NCBI RefSeq assembly: GCF_023898315.1
Contig: NC_064622.1
Coordinates: forward strand, 169,466,178 to 169,530,177
DNA from: Schistocerca nitens
Lineage: Eukaryota > Arthropoda > Insecta > Orthoptera > Acrididae
Direction of reading: 5' to 3'
Length of the DNA stretch: 64,000 bases
The position numbers and the translations under genes are program-made. Positions 1-10,132 of the stretch are shown piece after piece. Every line of letters starts with the position of its first letter. The first letter of the stretch is position 1. The notes beneath the pieces were generated by a model, which worked only from the letters and a program-made list of their open reading frames with translations, searched no databases and was not told the origin of the DNA.

Positions 1-119
1 GCTCTTTACTGTAGTCGTCAAATCTGCTTCACTGGATAGCGTGTGGATTTCTATGTTTTTCCTTCTTCTAAAAGTTACGCTTTCTGACAGAAGTCTAAAA
101 ATTTTTCTTCTTTGCCTTC

Positions 120-640
120 AAACTAGGGGTCGCTATGAATTTGCGTTTGGTGCATGTCAGGTCACTTGTTGCTGTGTATGAGATATAGCTAACACACTGA
201 ATTATTCTTCAGACTTGGAAGGATATTGCTGTCACAAATTTCGACAAAATGGTTTTTGTGTAAAGCACTTCGTCCCTTACTCGCGGAACAGTGAAAACGC
301 CACAATGAAATATTCACAAAAGTGCTCATCTCGTAAATGGTTTGAAATGTCGAATAAATGATATACGCAAAGAGGAAAGTATTTTGACATGCGATTAGTA
401 TTTGTAACTTTCATATCTAGTGTGAATTCAAACAAGTGCAAAGTTTTTAAATGAAATCCTATAATACTCTAGAGTCATAGGTTGCTAGTGAAACGAGAAG
501 TTCTATAGGGATGGAACAATATATGTGAAGCAATTACAGTTTTTATACTGAGAAGGGGCATTTTCATAAACTATAGACTTATCTTTCCATTAGTTACCGT
601 TTTATGCTTCTGTCACAATTCAATTGTTTTAGAATGTTGA
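120..640. repeat. Dispersed repeat, copy 1 of a diverged pair
   Basis: This stretch has no credible gene. It aligns by eye, in the same orientation, with 23405-24150. Shared blocks include the run 'gaaacgagaa' followed by a 'ggaacaa..atgtgaag' block, and a later 'ttatactgagaa' block, with many substitutions and small indels between them. Copy 2 is interrupted by a SINE; this copy runs straight into an antisense reverse-transcriptase relic, so it may be the 3' non-coding part of that LINE. Boundaries are approximate. Confidence 0.6.
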
Positions 641-674
641 GATGAGTAACTATAAATTCCAAGGGTCATAATTT

Positions 675-964
675 TTCCTCTCCATCTTCTTGCTCAGAGT
701 TCATGTTTCAGCTCCATACATTAATGCTGCTAACAGAACTATTTTGTACGTGCGCAACTTTGTTCTTGTTGGTAGTTTGCTACTGGATAATTGTCAAGGG
801 AGAGTAGATATATCTCTACAGATTTTATCCGTGCCATTATCTCCTTTGCCATTTTGTTGTTCTTATTGACAGTACTTCCGAGACATTTGGAGGAACCAAT
901 CCTTCTATTGCCAATGAGCCTTCGGTTTTCTCTTCATTATTTCTTGTTATAATCATGCACTGTA
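675..964 (-). pseudogene. Reverse-transcriptase C-terminal relic (outer LINE, downstream part)
   Basis: Reading the minus strand in two frames gives the end of a LINE reverse transcriptase: a 'CMIITRNNEE' block, then 'CLGSTVNKNN' (the usual YLGS-V-N signature), then after one frame change 'LRTYKIVLLAALMYGAET', the conserved YG-ET block of the thumb region. In the protein, the sequence just upstream is found beyond the Tc1-like element, at 10442-10725, so these are two halves of one relic. There is no open frame and several frame breaks. The LINE clade cannot be fixed from this piece. It gives the age order of the nest: this LINE was present before everything inserted into it. Confidence 0.7.
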
Positions 965-1093
965 TTTTGCCCAGCATAGTGCAATAACTCGACGTGGATT
1001 CAATAAGTCGTTGGAAGTCTCCTGCAGAAATACCGAGTCATGCCGCCTCTATAGCCGTTCATAATTGCGGAAGTGCTGCCGTTGCAGGTTGTG
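965..1093 (-). pseudogene. Tc1-like transposase, extreme C-terminus
   Basis: Minus-strand translation gives 'TAIEAA', a stop, then 'LGISAGDFQRLIES', the usual end of a Tc1-type transposase of the kind seen at 5362-6072. It is the C-terminal continuation of that piece, moved 4.3 kb away by a LINE insertion. At least two in-frame stops are present, so it is dead. The terminal repeat expected beyond it is absent. Confidence 0.75.
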
Positions 1094-1500
1094 ACAGCCA
1101 GAGCGAGAGCACCAGCAGCAGCGAGTACTGTTTGTATAAAGCGTTTATTTTGCATTTTGTTTACGACCTTCCACTAAGGAAGGGATTCTATTTGTGTTTA
1201 TCTGCTCTGCATAGTAACTAACAGTTCTTGATAAAACTTTACGTAGTTTTCGTGTTAGATTTCTTAGTGTTTTCTTGATCGTTTAGAACAGAAAGCGCCC
1301 TAAAACCGTCTTTTGTTTGTTTCGCGGCCGTTAGCCACTAGTCACTTGAATCAGCAGTTGTCTTGTGACATCCAGAGCGAGAGCACCAGCAGCAGCGAGT
1401 ACTGTTTGTATAAAGCGTTTTTGTACTTATTTGCTGCGCTTAGCCTTTAAATAGTTTTTCTGGGAAAACCTAGCGTAGTTTTCGCGTCTCGTATTTCAGT
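1091..1500 (+). repeat. Two diverged 5' UTR monomers of the CR1-like LINE
   Basis: A near-identical block of about 55 bases starts at 1091 and again at 1365, an offset of 274 bases, each beginning 'gtgaca' and including 'agcaccagcagcagcgag'. The similarity continues more weakly downstream in both copies. Tandem promoter monomers are known in some mammalian and insect LINEs; here promoter activity is only inferred from position upstream of ORF1. Confidence 0.7.
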
Positions 1501-1582
1501 GAGTGTTTCTTGATTATCAGAGTAGCTCATCAGAAGATTATCTTGGGAATTTGTCACCGTATAGAGTAGGGTAAACATAGTC

Positions 1583-2469
1583 ATGTGTAGGGACTGTGGT
1601 TGTTGTGAGCGGACGCAAGGAGAATTGGCCACTCTTCGGGGGCAGATGGAGGCTTTGTCTGTTAGGCTCATCGAGCTCGAGGCGCAGGCGTCGGCTCGTA
1701 GTGGCGTTGGGGCAACTGTGGTGAGACCTATGCCTACTTCGGTGGCCTTGGAATCACATGGAACCCCTGATGTCGCTGCGTCTTCCGGCAGTGAGCATCT
1801 TACCGGTCAGCCATCACTCCAGTGTGAATGGCGGACAGTGGTGGGCTCGCGCGTGCCTGGCCGAAAGGCGAAGGTGGGATCTGGCCGCGTGGCAGCTGCC
1901 TTACCCCTTTCCAACAGGTACGGGGTGCTTCCTAGTGGTGATGACATCGTTTCCTAGCCACCACAGGATGCCTCGCCTGTTGGGCCAGTGGCCGATTCTC
2001 CGGCAAGGTCCCGACAGTCACAGAGGGCGGGCCTATTAGTTATAGGGAGCTCCAACGTTAGGCGGGTTATGGAGCCCCTCAGGAAAATAGCGGGTAGGTC
2101 GGGGAAGAATGCCAGTGTGCACTCGGTGTGCTTGCCGGGGGGTCTCGTCCGTAATGTGGAGGAGGCCCTTCCGGCAGCTATTGAACGCACTGGGTGTGAC
2201 CGGCTGCACGCGGAGTGCAAGCTGAGCTTAATATCTGCAGCATAGTGCCCAGAGTCGATCGCGGTCCTCTGGTTTGGAGCCGTGTGGAGGGTCTAAACCA
2301 GAGGCTCAGACGACTCTGCGACTATAATGGTTGCAAATTCATCGACCTCCGTTATTGGGTGGAGAACTGTAGGGCCCCCCTAGACAGGTCAGGCGTGCAC
2401 TACACACCGGAAGCAGCTACTAGGGTAGCAGAGTACGTGTGGCGTGCACACGGGGTTTTTTTAGGTTAG
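1583..2469 (+). pseudogene. LINE ORF1: Cys motif, coiled coil, SGNH-esterase-like domain, broken
   Basis: The ORF opens with MCRDCGCCERTQ, a cysteine cluster, followed by a leucine-rich helical stretch (about residues 14-35) typical of a coiled coil. It stops in frame at 1955-1957 and continues in the same frame to 2245, where 'VIGSSNVRRV' matches the nucleophile block (usually GDSN) of the SGNH esterase domain known from CR1-type ORF1 proteins. A frame change near 2215-2245 leads to 'DRSGVHYT', the usual Asp-His block at the end of that domain. The middle block with GTND is absent, which points to an internal deletion at the same place. In related LINEs this protein binds the element RNA and may bind lipid. 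It cannot be functional here. Confidence 0.75.
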
Positions 2470-5288
2470 AGGGACCCCCCCTTGGGCGAAACGATAAAAT
2501 ACCTGACGGCTTACCAGAGAGAACATTATCATCGTTGATAAAGAACGTCCGTCCTCAGAGACCAAAAACAGGAAAAGTTAACGTAATATTGGTAAACTGC
2601 AGGAGTATCCAGGGCAAGGTTCCTGAATTAGTATCTCTTATTGAAGGAAATAGTGCGCATATAGTATTAGGAACGGAAAGTTGGTTAAAACCGGAAGTGA
2701 ACAGTAACGAAATCCTAGACACAGAATGGAATATATACCGCAAGGATAGGATAAACGCCAATGGTGGAGGAGTATTTATAGCAGTAAAGAATTCAATAAT
2801 ATCCAGTGAAGTTATTACCGAATGCGAATGTGAATAATCTGGGTTAAGTTAAGTATCAAAGGTGGGTCAGATATGATAGTCGGATGCTTCTATAGACCAC
2901 CTGCATCAGCAACCGTAGTAGTTGAGCGCCTCAGAGAGAACCTGCAGAACGTCGTGAAGAAGTTTCGTGATCATACTATTGTAATAGGGGGAGACTTCAA
3001 TCTACCAGGTATAGAATGGGATAGTCACACAATCAGAACTGGAGCCAGGGACAGAGACTCTTGTGACATTATCCTGACTGCCTTGTCCGAGAATTACTTC
3101 GAGCAGATAGTTAGAGAACCAACTCGTGAAGCTAACGTTTTAGACCTCATAGCAACAAATAGACCGGAACTTTTCGACTCCGTGAATGTAGAAGAGGGTA
3201 TCAGTGATCATAAGTCAGTGGTTGCATCAATGACTACAAGTGTAATAAGAAATGCCAAGAAAGGAAGGAAAATATATTTGCTTAACAAGAGTGATAGGGC
3301 ACAAATCGCAGAATATCTGAGTGACCACCATCAAACGTTCATTTCTGAGGAAGAGGATGTGGAACAAAAACGGAAAAAATTCAGAAACATCGTCCAGTAC
3401 GCCTTAGATAAGTTCGTACCGACTAAGGTCCAAAGCGAGGGGAAAGATCCACCGTGGTATAACAATCATGTACGAAAGGTACTACGGAAACAAAGAAAGC
3501 TTCATCATAGGTTTAAGAGTAGTCGAATCATAGCTGATAAGGAAAAGCTGAACGAAGCGAAAAAGAGCGTAAAGAGAGCAATGAGAGAAGCATTCAACGA
3601 ATTCGAACATAAAACATTGGCAAACAATCTAAACAAGAACCCTAAAAAGTTTTGGTCATATGTAAAATCGGTAAGCGGATCTAAATCCCCTATTCAGTCA
3701 CTCGTTGACCACGATGGCACCGAAACAGAGGACGACCGAAGAAAGGCAGAAATACTGAATTCAGTGTTCCGAAACTGTTTCACTGCGGAAAATCGTAACA
3801 CGGTCCCTGACTTCAGCCGTCGCACGGACGCCAAAATGGAAAATATTGAAATAAACGATATCGGAATTGAAAAACAACTGCTATCACTTAGTAGCGGAAA
3901 AGCATACGGACCAGACGAGATACCCTTAAGATTCTACAGTGATTGCCCCCTTTCTATCAGCAATTTATCGTAGATCTCTGGAAGAACGTAAAGTACCTAG
4001 CGACTGGAAGAAAGCGCAGGTCGTTCCCATTTTCAAGAAGGGTCATAAATCAGATGCGAATAATTATAGGCCTATTTCGCTTACGTCAATCTGTTGTAGA
4101 ATAATGGAACATGTTTTGTATTCTCGTATTATGACGTTCTTAGATAATACAAATCTCCTTCATCATAACCAACATGGATTCCGCAAACAGAGATCATGTG
4201 AAACTCAGCTCGCCCTATTTGCCCAAGAAATTCACAGTGCCGTAGACACTGGCGAGCAGATTGATGCCGTATTCCTGGTCTTCAGGAAGGCATTTGATAC
4301 GGTTCCGCACTTACGTTTAGTGAAAAAAATACGAGCTTACGGAATATCGGACCAGGTTTGTGATTGGATTCAGGATTTCCTAGAAGAAAGAACACAACAT
4401 GTCATTCTTAACGGTTCAAAATCTGCAGATGTAGAGGTAATTTCGGGAGTACCGCAAGGAAGCGTGATAGGACCTTTATTGTTTACAATATACATAAATG
4501 ACTTAGTTGACAACATCGGTAGCTCCGTGAGGCTATTTGCAGATGACACGGTTGTCTACAAGAAAGTAGCAACATCAGAAGACTCGTACGTACTCCAGGA
4601 AGACCTGCAGAGGATTAATGAATGGTGCGACAGCTGGCAGCTTTCCCTAAACGTAGATAAATGTAATATAATGCGCATACATAGGGGCAGAAATCCATTC
4701 CAGTACGATTATGCCATAGGTGGTAAATCATTGGAAGCGGTAACGACCGTAAAATACTTAGGAGTTACTATCCGGAGCGATCTGAAGTGGAATGATCACA
4801 TAAAACAAATAGTGGGAAAAGCAGGCGCCAGGTTGAGATTCATAGGAAGAATTCTAAGAAAATGTGACTCATCGACGAAAGAAGTAGTTTACAAAACGCT
4901 TGTTCGTCCGATTCTTGGGTATTGCTCATCAGTATGGGACCCTTACCAGGTTGGATTAATAGAAGAGATAGACATGATCCAGCGAAAAGCAGCGCGATTC
5001 GTCATGGGGACATTTAGTCAGCGGGAGAGCGTTACGGAGATGCTGAACAAGCTCCAGTGGCGGACACTTCAAGAAAGGCGTTACGCAATACGGAGAGGTT
5101 TATTATCGAAATTACGAGAGAGCACATTCCAGGAAGAGATGGGCAACATATTACTACCGCCCACATATATCTCGCGTAATGATCACAACGAAAAGATCCG
5201 AGAAATTAGAGCAAATACGGAGACTTACAAGCAGTCGTTCTTCCCACGCACAATTCGTGAATGGAACAGGGAAGGGGGGATCAGATAG
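2439..5288 (+). pseudogene. LINE ORF2: AP-type endonuclease plus reverse transcriptase, two frameshifts
   Basis: Three overlapping frames make one ORF2. 2439-2837 has the start of an AP-type endonuclease (VNCRSI, then GTESWL with the metal-binding Glu). 2873-3973 has CFYRPP, GGDFNLPGIEW and SDHKS, the rest of that domain, then the linker. 3939-5288 has the reverse transcriptase: NNYRPISLTS (residues 42-51), motif A region VFLVFRKAFD (111-120), motif B SGVPQGS (169-175), motif C LFADD (199-203), and the YLGV thumb block. In motif A the expected Asp is Val (residue 114, codon 4278-4280), which should abolish polymerisation. Frame changes lie near 2838 and 3945. The product would nick target DNA and copy element RNA in place. 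Length and order are normal for the family. Confidence 0.88.
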
Positions 5289-5361
5289 TGGTACAATAAG
5301 TACCCTCCGCCACACACCGTAAGGTGGCTCGCGGAGTATAGATGTAGATGTAGATGTAGAT
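5289..5361 (+). other. CR1-like LINE 3' UTR with GATGTA-type tail
   Basis: After the ORF2 stop there is only a short conserved trailer ('taccctccgccac', then 'ggctcgcggagtat') and four to five units of ATGTAG. The same trailer and tail, decayed, end the copy near 13690, and the reverse complement appears at 63926-64000. A short repeat tail in place of poly(A) is usual for CR1-type elements. Confidence 0.8.
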
Positions 5362-6072
5362 GTTGTGCACCAACTGACATCTCGGTTATGTTCCATAAAT
5401 GTTCTACGGGATTCATGCCTGGCAGTCTGGGTCGCCAAATCATTCGCTCGAATGGTCCAGAATGTTGATGAATCCAATCACGAACAATTGTGGCCTGATG
5501 ATATGGTGCATTGTCATACATAAAAAAATCCATCGTTGTCTGGGAACATGACGTCCATGAATGACTGAAAATGGTCTCAAAGTAGCCGAACATAACCACC
5601 TCCAGTCAGCGATCGGTTCAGTGTGACCAGAGGAGCCAGTCCAATCAATGTAAACACAGTTCACATCATCGTGGAGCCACTACCAGCTTGCACAAGGCCT
5701 TGTTGACTTGAGCCTATGGCTTTGTGTGGTCTGCGCCACACTAGAACCCTACAATAAAGTCTCACCAACTGAAATCGGGACTCATCTGACCAGGACACGG
5801 TTTTCCAGTCGTCTACAGTCCATCGATTGGATTGCGAGCCAAGGAGAGTCGCTGCAGGCGATGTCGAGCTTCTGTCGAAGGCACTCGCCTCGGTCGCCTG
5901 CTGCCACAGTCCATTAACGCCTCACGGATACGTTCGTCATACGTACCACATTAATTTCTGCCGTTGTTTCACGGAGTGTTGCTTGTCTTATAGCACTGAC
6001 AACTCTAGGCAAGAGCCTCGGCTCTCGTTGTTAAGTGAATGCAGTCACCCACTGCGCTGTCCGTGGTGAGAG
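5362..6072 (-). pseudogene. Tc1-like transposase, catalytic domain (DD36E spacing)
   Basis: Reading leftward, the minus strand gives HHGQRSG at the start, then WSDESRF with the first catalytic Asp, then FMYDNAPYHQ with the second, and NPVEHLW with the catalytic Glu. I count 36 residues between the second Asp and the Glu, where classical Tc1 has 34, so this is a DD36E-type enzyme if no indel has occurred. Frameshifts and stops occur before the first Asp. A complete enzyme of this family cuts and pastes the element at TA sites. The N-terminal part lies at 10133-10441 and the C-terminal tail at 965-1093. Confidence 0.85.
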
Positions 6073-7027
6073 TGTAACCTCCCTCTTACTAATCGGCCTA
6101 TACTGCTTGCAATATAAAATATGACCGTGGATCGCGTGTGTGCCTAATGGATTTTTTCTAATTGTATAGGGCTATCTTTCCCGAAGAAGTGATACCGATA
6201 AGTAGGAGGAAAGTGTGCAACCGACCCTTCTGATGGAAAGTCTACTAAAAATAAAAGTCATTAAACCGAACAGGGTTGTAATTTGGAAAATGAAAGTTAT
6301 TTTGTGCATCCAGTCACGAACAACACTGGACAGAAAGGGGTACCACTGATCATGAATCCAAAAGTTACACTAATGAACGAAAAGGAAGTAATTAATGGTC
6401 GCCAGCCCACTAGGGCAATTTACATCCAAAATCCTGTTCAAGATGTTGGGAAAGAAAAACATGTATTATTAAATACTGAGGTGACAACTAAAGATTGCCA
6501 CGTGTATTTTTTTTACACTAATTTTAAGTGAGTATGTAGTGATAAAGAAAACTGAGAAGTCACTGTTAAGTTACGTTTGGCATTAAATTTTGAAAAAGGC
6601 AATCGAGTAATGATTTGAAAATATGCAATTCAACTGTATGTTAGTACTGAACTTCGTTACGTGAACAATGGCTTTCAGTGACCTCAGCATAACGTCATCA
6701 AAGAAATTTAGAAAAAAAGCAAGCATTTTTTACTTTGCCGTTACTTATTTTGCAAATTAGACTTCATATTATTGTCTGAACAACTGAGCCTTTTTTACTG
6801 GCTTGAACAGAATTAAATACTAACATACGTATCAAACCAAACAGCCATGTGCTCCAAGCTATATGTAAAATAAATAAACCTTCAGCACTCTTAATACGTG
6901 CATTTCTTTAGATTTGGATTTTTTTCAGTGATTGATTCTCAAACTTGAAAAATGAAATTGCTTTCATTATTTATTTCAGGTTTCTGCTACCAGTCACTAT
7001 TTTATGCTTAATCTAACATAATGCAAC

Positions 7028-7058
7028 GCGTTTCGAACATGTTTTGTTCATCTTCAGG
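7028..7058 (-). other. Hammerhead-like motif (CTGAAGA - stem - GAAAC)
   Basis: On the minus strand, CTGAAGAT is followed by GAACA, a five-base loop, TGTTC, then GAAACG. The core order resembles a hammerhead ribozyme (CUGANGA, stem II, GAAA), but an extra U sits at the base of the stem and flanking stems I and III were not established. A similar arrangement lies at 46271-46300. Confidence 0.25.
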
Positions 7059-7150
7059 CGTTTATAAATACATACATACATAGAGAAATGTTACTTAAAA
7101 ATAAACAGTCTTAAACTAGATTAATCTAGAACACTTTGTCTATTAAACTT

Positions 7151-7270
7151 CGTGCTTGGGTAGCTCAGTCGGTAGAGCACTTTCCCGCGAAAGGCAAAGG
7201 TCCCGAGTTCGAGTCTCGGTCCGGCACACAGTTTTAATCTGCCAGGAAGTTTCATATCAGCGCACACTCA
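7151..7270 (+). repeat. tRNA-derived repeat head
   Basis: Bases 7151-7228 read as a tRNA-like body: 'tagctcagtcgg' as a box A region, a possible anticodon arm, and 'gttcgagtc' (7207-7215) as box B, ending 'ccggcaca'. It runs on as 'cagttttaatctgcc', which I know from multi-copy grasshopper repeats. The anticodon stem has a mismatch and position 33 would not be U, so it is treated as a SINE-type head and not as a working tRNA gene. Confidence 0.65.
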
Positions 7271-8167
7271 GCTTGTCTACTGTTTTTTACTGTAGCTGCT
7301 GGTGTGGCATTTGGGTGGAAGGAGGGGGGGGGGCAATCTATGGCTAGAAATCGAAATCAGTGATGTCTTCTGCTGGTTTTCTTCTTTGTGGTTGACTATG
7401 TATATATTTACACTGACAGAGCTTGAATCTATTGAGTTAGAACTGGATCAGACTGTTGAAGAATTTTGAGTTTTAATTTAGTCATATATACTGAAGCCTC
7501 TGTTATACAACAGTTAATTGAAAGTAGACTGAGGCTAAAATTCTTAAAAGAGAAATTATTCATTGATAAACTGGCTGTAACTATTCAATTTGTTTCTTAT
7601 GACGCTCAATTAGCATATCAGGAAAAAAAGGAACAAGGATCCTGCTTGGTAACAATGTCTGGGGGCAATGAGGACACAATCGCTCTGAGTCTAACTGATT
7701 ATTATTTAAATAAATATTATCAATCAAATCACATTCAGTTGTGCTGCTGGGTTAGCCGTTAATACTTTCTACCAATGAACAGTCTTACTTCAGTGCTGTG
7801 TATACGACGAAACTCGGAGCCGACGACGAAACTGTGTTGTTGGTAATGCTGCTGTTGTTGGAGACGGTAGCATATTGTGGAGCCACGGCTAATTATAGGA
7901 ATGGGCAATCGTAATTAATACAGCCTCTTCCGTCCGTCCGCTGTCCGTACTCCTGCTCTAGACATCTGGCCGGCGTGCGTACATGATGCCGCCGAAAATG
8001 GTACTCTCTACTGCGAGAGCGCTACCACCACACTTCTGCACACTACAAGTGCTGGAACCCGTCTCTCTTCTCTCCGCGCGCTCTGCGCAACAACTCCCTA
8101 ACCAAAGATTTTACAACGCACAAGCACTGCTATTATCGTTGCTAGTAGATGCAAATAACAATTCCTT

Positions 8168-9931
8168 GGCTTTTTCCATAGAGTAAATATCTCTGGAGTG
8201 AGCATTGCGTTCTCCGCACGTTGTCAACATTAAACCAGGATTGTCACGTGTTTTCGGGACTTCGCTGTGCGTGTGTGCTTTCCGCAGAGTTAGAAGTTTA
8301 TAATATCAAGAGTTTTTGTTGTGTTTTCACTATTTGTTGATAGTGTAATAGCGATGGTGAACTACTGTTGTTGCTACGGATGCAAAGAAAAATATGTGAA
8401 AGGAGGGATAGTAACTTTTCATGGTTACTATGTTTAAAATTTTCGAGACGCGTTATAATTAAGGCTTGATTCTGTAGACCTATTTTTCTACGATTTTATG
8501 ACTATATAATTGATATTACGGCTCGTACAAAAGCTTACAAACAATCGATTCCTCTTGTAAATTTGCTAGTGGAACAGGAAAGGGAATGGTTAGTTGTTTC
8601 AGCAAATACTGTCCTCCATGCTTTTATCAGTGACTTGTCGATTATGTATATAGATTTGAAAGACGGGAGACAGATAAATTCAATAGAGTGGGAGTCTGTA
8701 ATTGTCTTCATATAATATGTGTGTCCAAACCTTTTTATTTACTATAAAGTTACAGTAGGAGACCATGTTAAGTGTGTCTAGGACATGGAGAATGTTATGT
8801 GTGATTCATATTTTAGTTTCCCTAAGGATGAACAACGAGTAAAGATGTGGCTCCAGAAAATAAGGAGGAGTAATTTTGTCCCTACAAAATATTCCAAACT
8901 ATGTTCAAAGCACTTTGAAGAGGAATGTTTAGACAGAGAAAAATTTGGATTTGTGTGGCTGAAGGTGGATGCTATAACAACTATTTTCAATTTTCCACAG
9001 CACCTACTGCCAATTTCTGCATTCAGCTTAAATACATTTTCTGCACAAATCAAATAATAAACACAATAGCGTAGCTAATCAAAGTACATATTCATCTTCT
9101 TTGGTGTACTTTGCCTTCAATTTATTTTCATCACCATTTGATTAAGAAGCGTAAAATATTAGTAAACATGTCCCGAAACTCTTTCATTTGTGTCACTTTC
9201 CACTTCCCTTAATGGTGTTATATGGGTTGACTGTTACATGACCAACTGTATTTGCTTTACGGTACATTTATTCTCCGATCGCCTTTTTCCCCCATTCTTA
9301 CTCAGTCTACTATTTATTTAATAAACTGGGAGCAAGTACGTAAAATGCGTTAAATAAAAACTTCAAATTGTCACCAGTAAGAAAAATTGTGCTTTAGGTC
9401 GCAAAAACGAGAAAACAAATACGGAGAAATAGCAGAAAAAAGGGCGAATTAGCAGGGATATAATCACTAATGTGTGGCAAATTCCGTGTTTTTCGGACAC
9501 TTGCAAAAGTACTAGCGTACCGTCGAATCGTTTTGCAAAACTATCACTGCAAAAATGTACGTCAGGCTCTGTAATACTATAAAGTGCCGTATCATACCGA
9601 AAACTACCAAAAATCGAGTACATCTGAACTGTGACACCTATCGCAAAGAAGCAGAACGCAGTATTTGCCCTTAAAAGTTGCGTAGCTGGTTTATTCCCGG
9701 TATCAAATACATACTGTTAAAATGTCTGCGCAACATATATAAATAATCCACGACACGTACGAAAAGAATCCGTCTGTACTAGGGATGTAGTGACATTCGA
9801 AATATACAGGGCGCTATACGGACAAACACACGACGTCCCGAGAACACGTGACCAATGCATGTTGACAACACAAAATCTGTTCTGCGCATGTGAATGCTCA
9901 CTCCTGAGATTTTTACTCTATGGCTTTTTCC
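8168..9931 (+). mobile_element. THAP-domain (P-like) DNA transposon, 1.75 kb
   Basis: Inverted ends of about 100 bp, imperfect: from 8176 ('ccatagagtaaa', then 'gagtgagcatt', 'gttgtcaaca', 'cacgtgtt') and the reverse complement at 9826-9923. The direct repeat GGCTTTTTCC flanks it at 8168-8177 and 9922-9931; P-type elements make 8-bp duplications, so part of the repeat may be element end. Inside is a split THAP domain, the DNA-binding domain of P-element transposases. No catalytic domain is visible, so it is probably a deletion derivative. It lies inside the 4-kb insertion. Confidence 0.7.
8354..9057 (+). pseudogene. THAP zinc-finger domain in two exons-like parts
   Basis: Part one, 8354 to about 8425, reads MVNYCCCYGCKEKY...IVTFH, giving the first Cys pair of a THAP finger. 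Part two, about 8812-9057, reads FPKDEQRVKMWLQKI, then KLCSKHFEEE with the C-x2-H pair, and TTIFNFP in place of the AVPTIF box. Together they have the C2CH order and spacing of a THAP domain, which in P-type transposases recognises the element ends. The 390-bp gap between them looks like an intron, but no GT-AG pair keeps the frame, so this copy is probably broken. The second reading frame ends at 9057 with no downstream catalytic domain. A host THAP gene is unlikely because inverted repeats enclose it. Confidence 0.7.
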
Positions 9932-10132
9932 CAGAGCTTATGAGTTTCACAGTAAAACACAGATAAATACAATGAAACGTCAACAGACTACTACCTAAAT
10001 GTACACATACAGTGAAGCAATGTCCTTAATTATTAAAAGAAAGCATTAAAATTACAAATATTTACGTACAATTAAAAAAAATAGTTACATATCGGTGGCA
10101 GGTGCCATGCATCCTGCATTTTTGGTGTTACA

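Larger units (their letters stand above)
1094..5361 (+). mobile_element. CR1-like (Jockey superfamily) non-LTR retrotransposon, nearly complete
   Basis: A 4.27-kb LINE with a 5' region of partial tandem repeats, a coiled-coil/esterase-type ORF1, an endonuclease plus reverse-transcriptase ORF2, a short 3' UTR and a tail of GATGTA units. It is flanked by the direct repeat GTTGTG (1088-1093 and 5362-5367), taken as the target-site duplication inside a Tc1-like element. Both ORFs are broken by stops and frameshifts, and the catalytic aspartate of RT motif A is replaced by valine. A second, older relative lies at about 11590-13690, and the antisense 3' end of a third starts at the right edge of the window. 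The clade name rests on domain order and motif style, not on a tree. Confidence 0.9.
6073..10132. mobile_element. 4-kb insertion with TGTAAC...GTTACA ends and AGAG target duplication
   Basis: The insertion splits the Tc1-like transposase between two codons of SGITSHHGQRSG. It begins TGTAAC and ends GTTACA, and the 4-bp AGAG occurs on both sides. Such ends and a 4-bp duplication fit an LTR retrotransposon. I see no pair of LTRs inside, so the best reading is a long solo LTR, about 2.3 kb once the DNA transposon at 8168-9931 is removed. It also holds a tRNA-headed repeat near 7151. Open frames of 82 and 98 codons (6283-6531 and 7466-7762) resemble nothing I know. A different DNA transposon with very short inverted ends remains possible. 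Confidence 0.55.

Noticed and set aside
7151..7228. A possible genuine tRNA gene
   Set aside because: The body has box A and B but a mismatched anticodon stem and no U at position 33, and it continues into repeat sequence, so it is a SINE-type head.
7466..7762. 98-codon open frame as a gene
   Set aside because: No known motif, AT-rich, and inside a probable solo LTR.
8785..9057. A host THAP-domain gene
   Set aside because: The domain lies between inverted repeats and direct repeats inside another insertion, and no clean splice joins its two parts.
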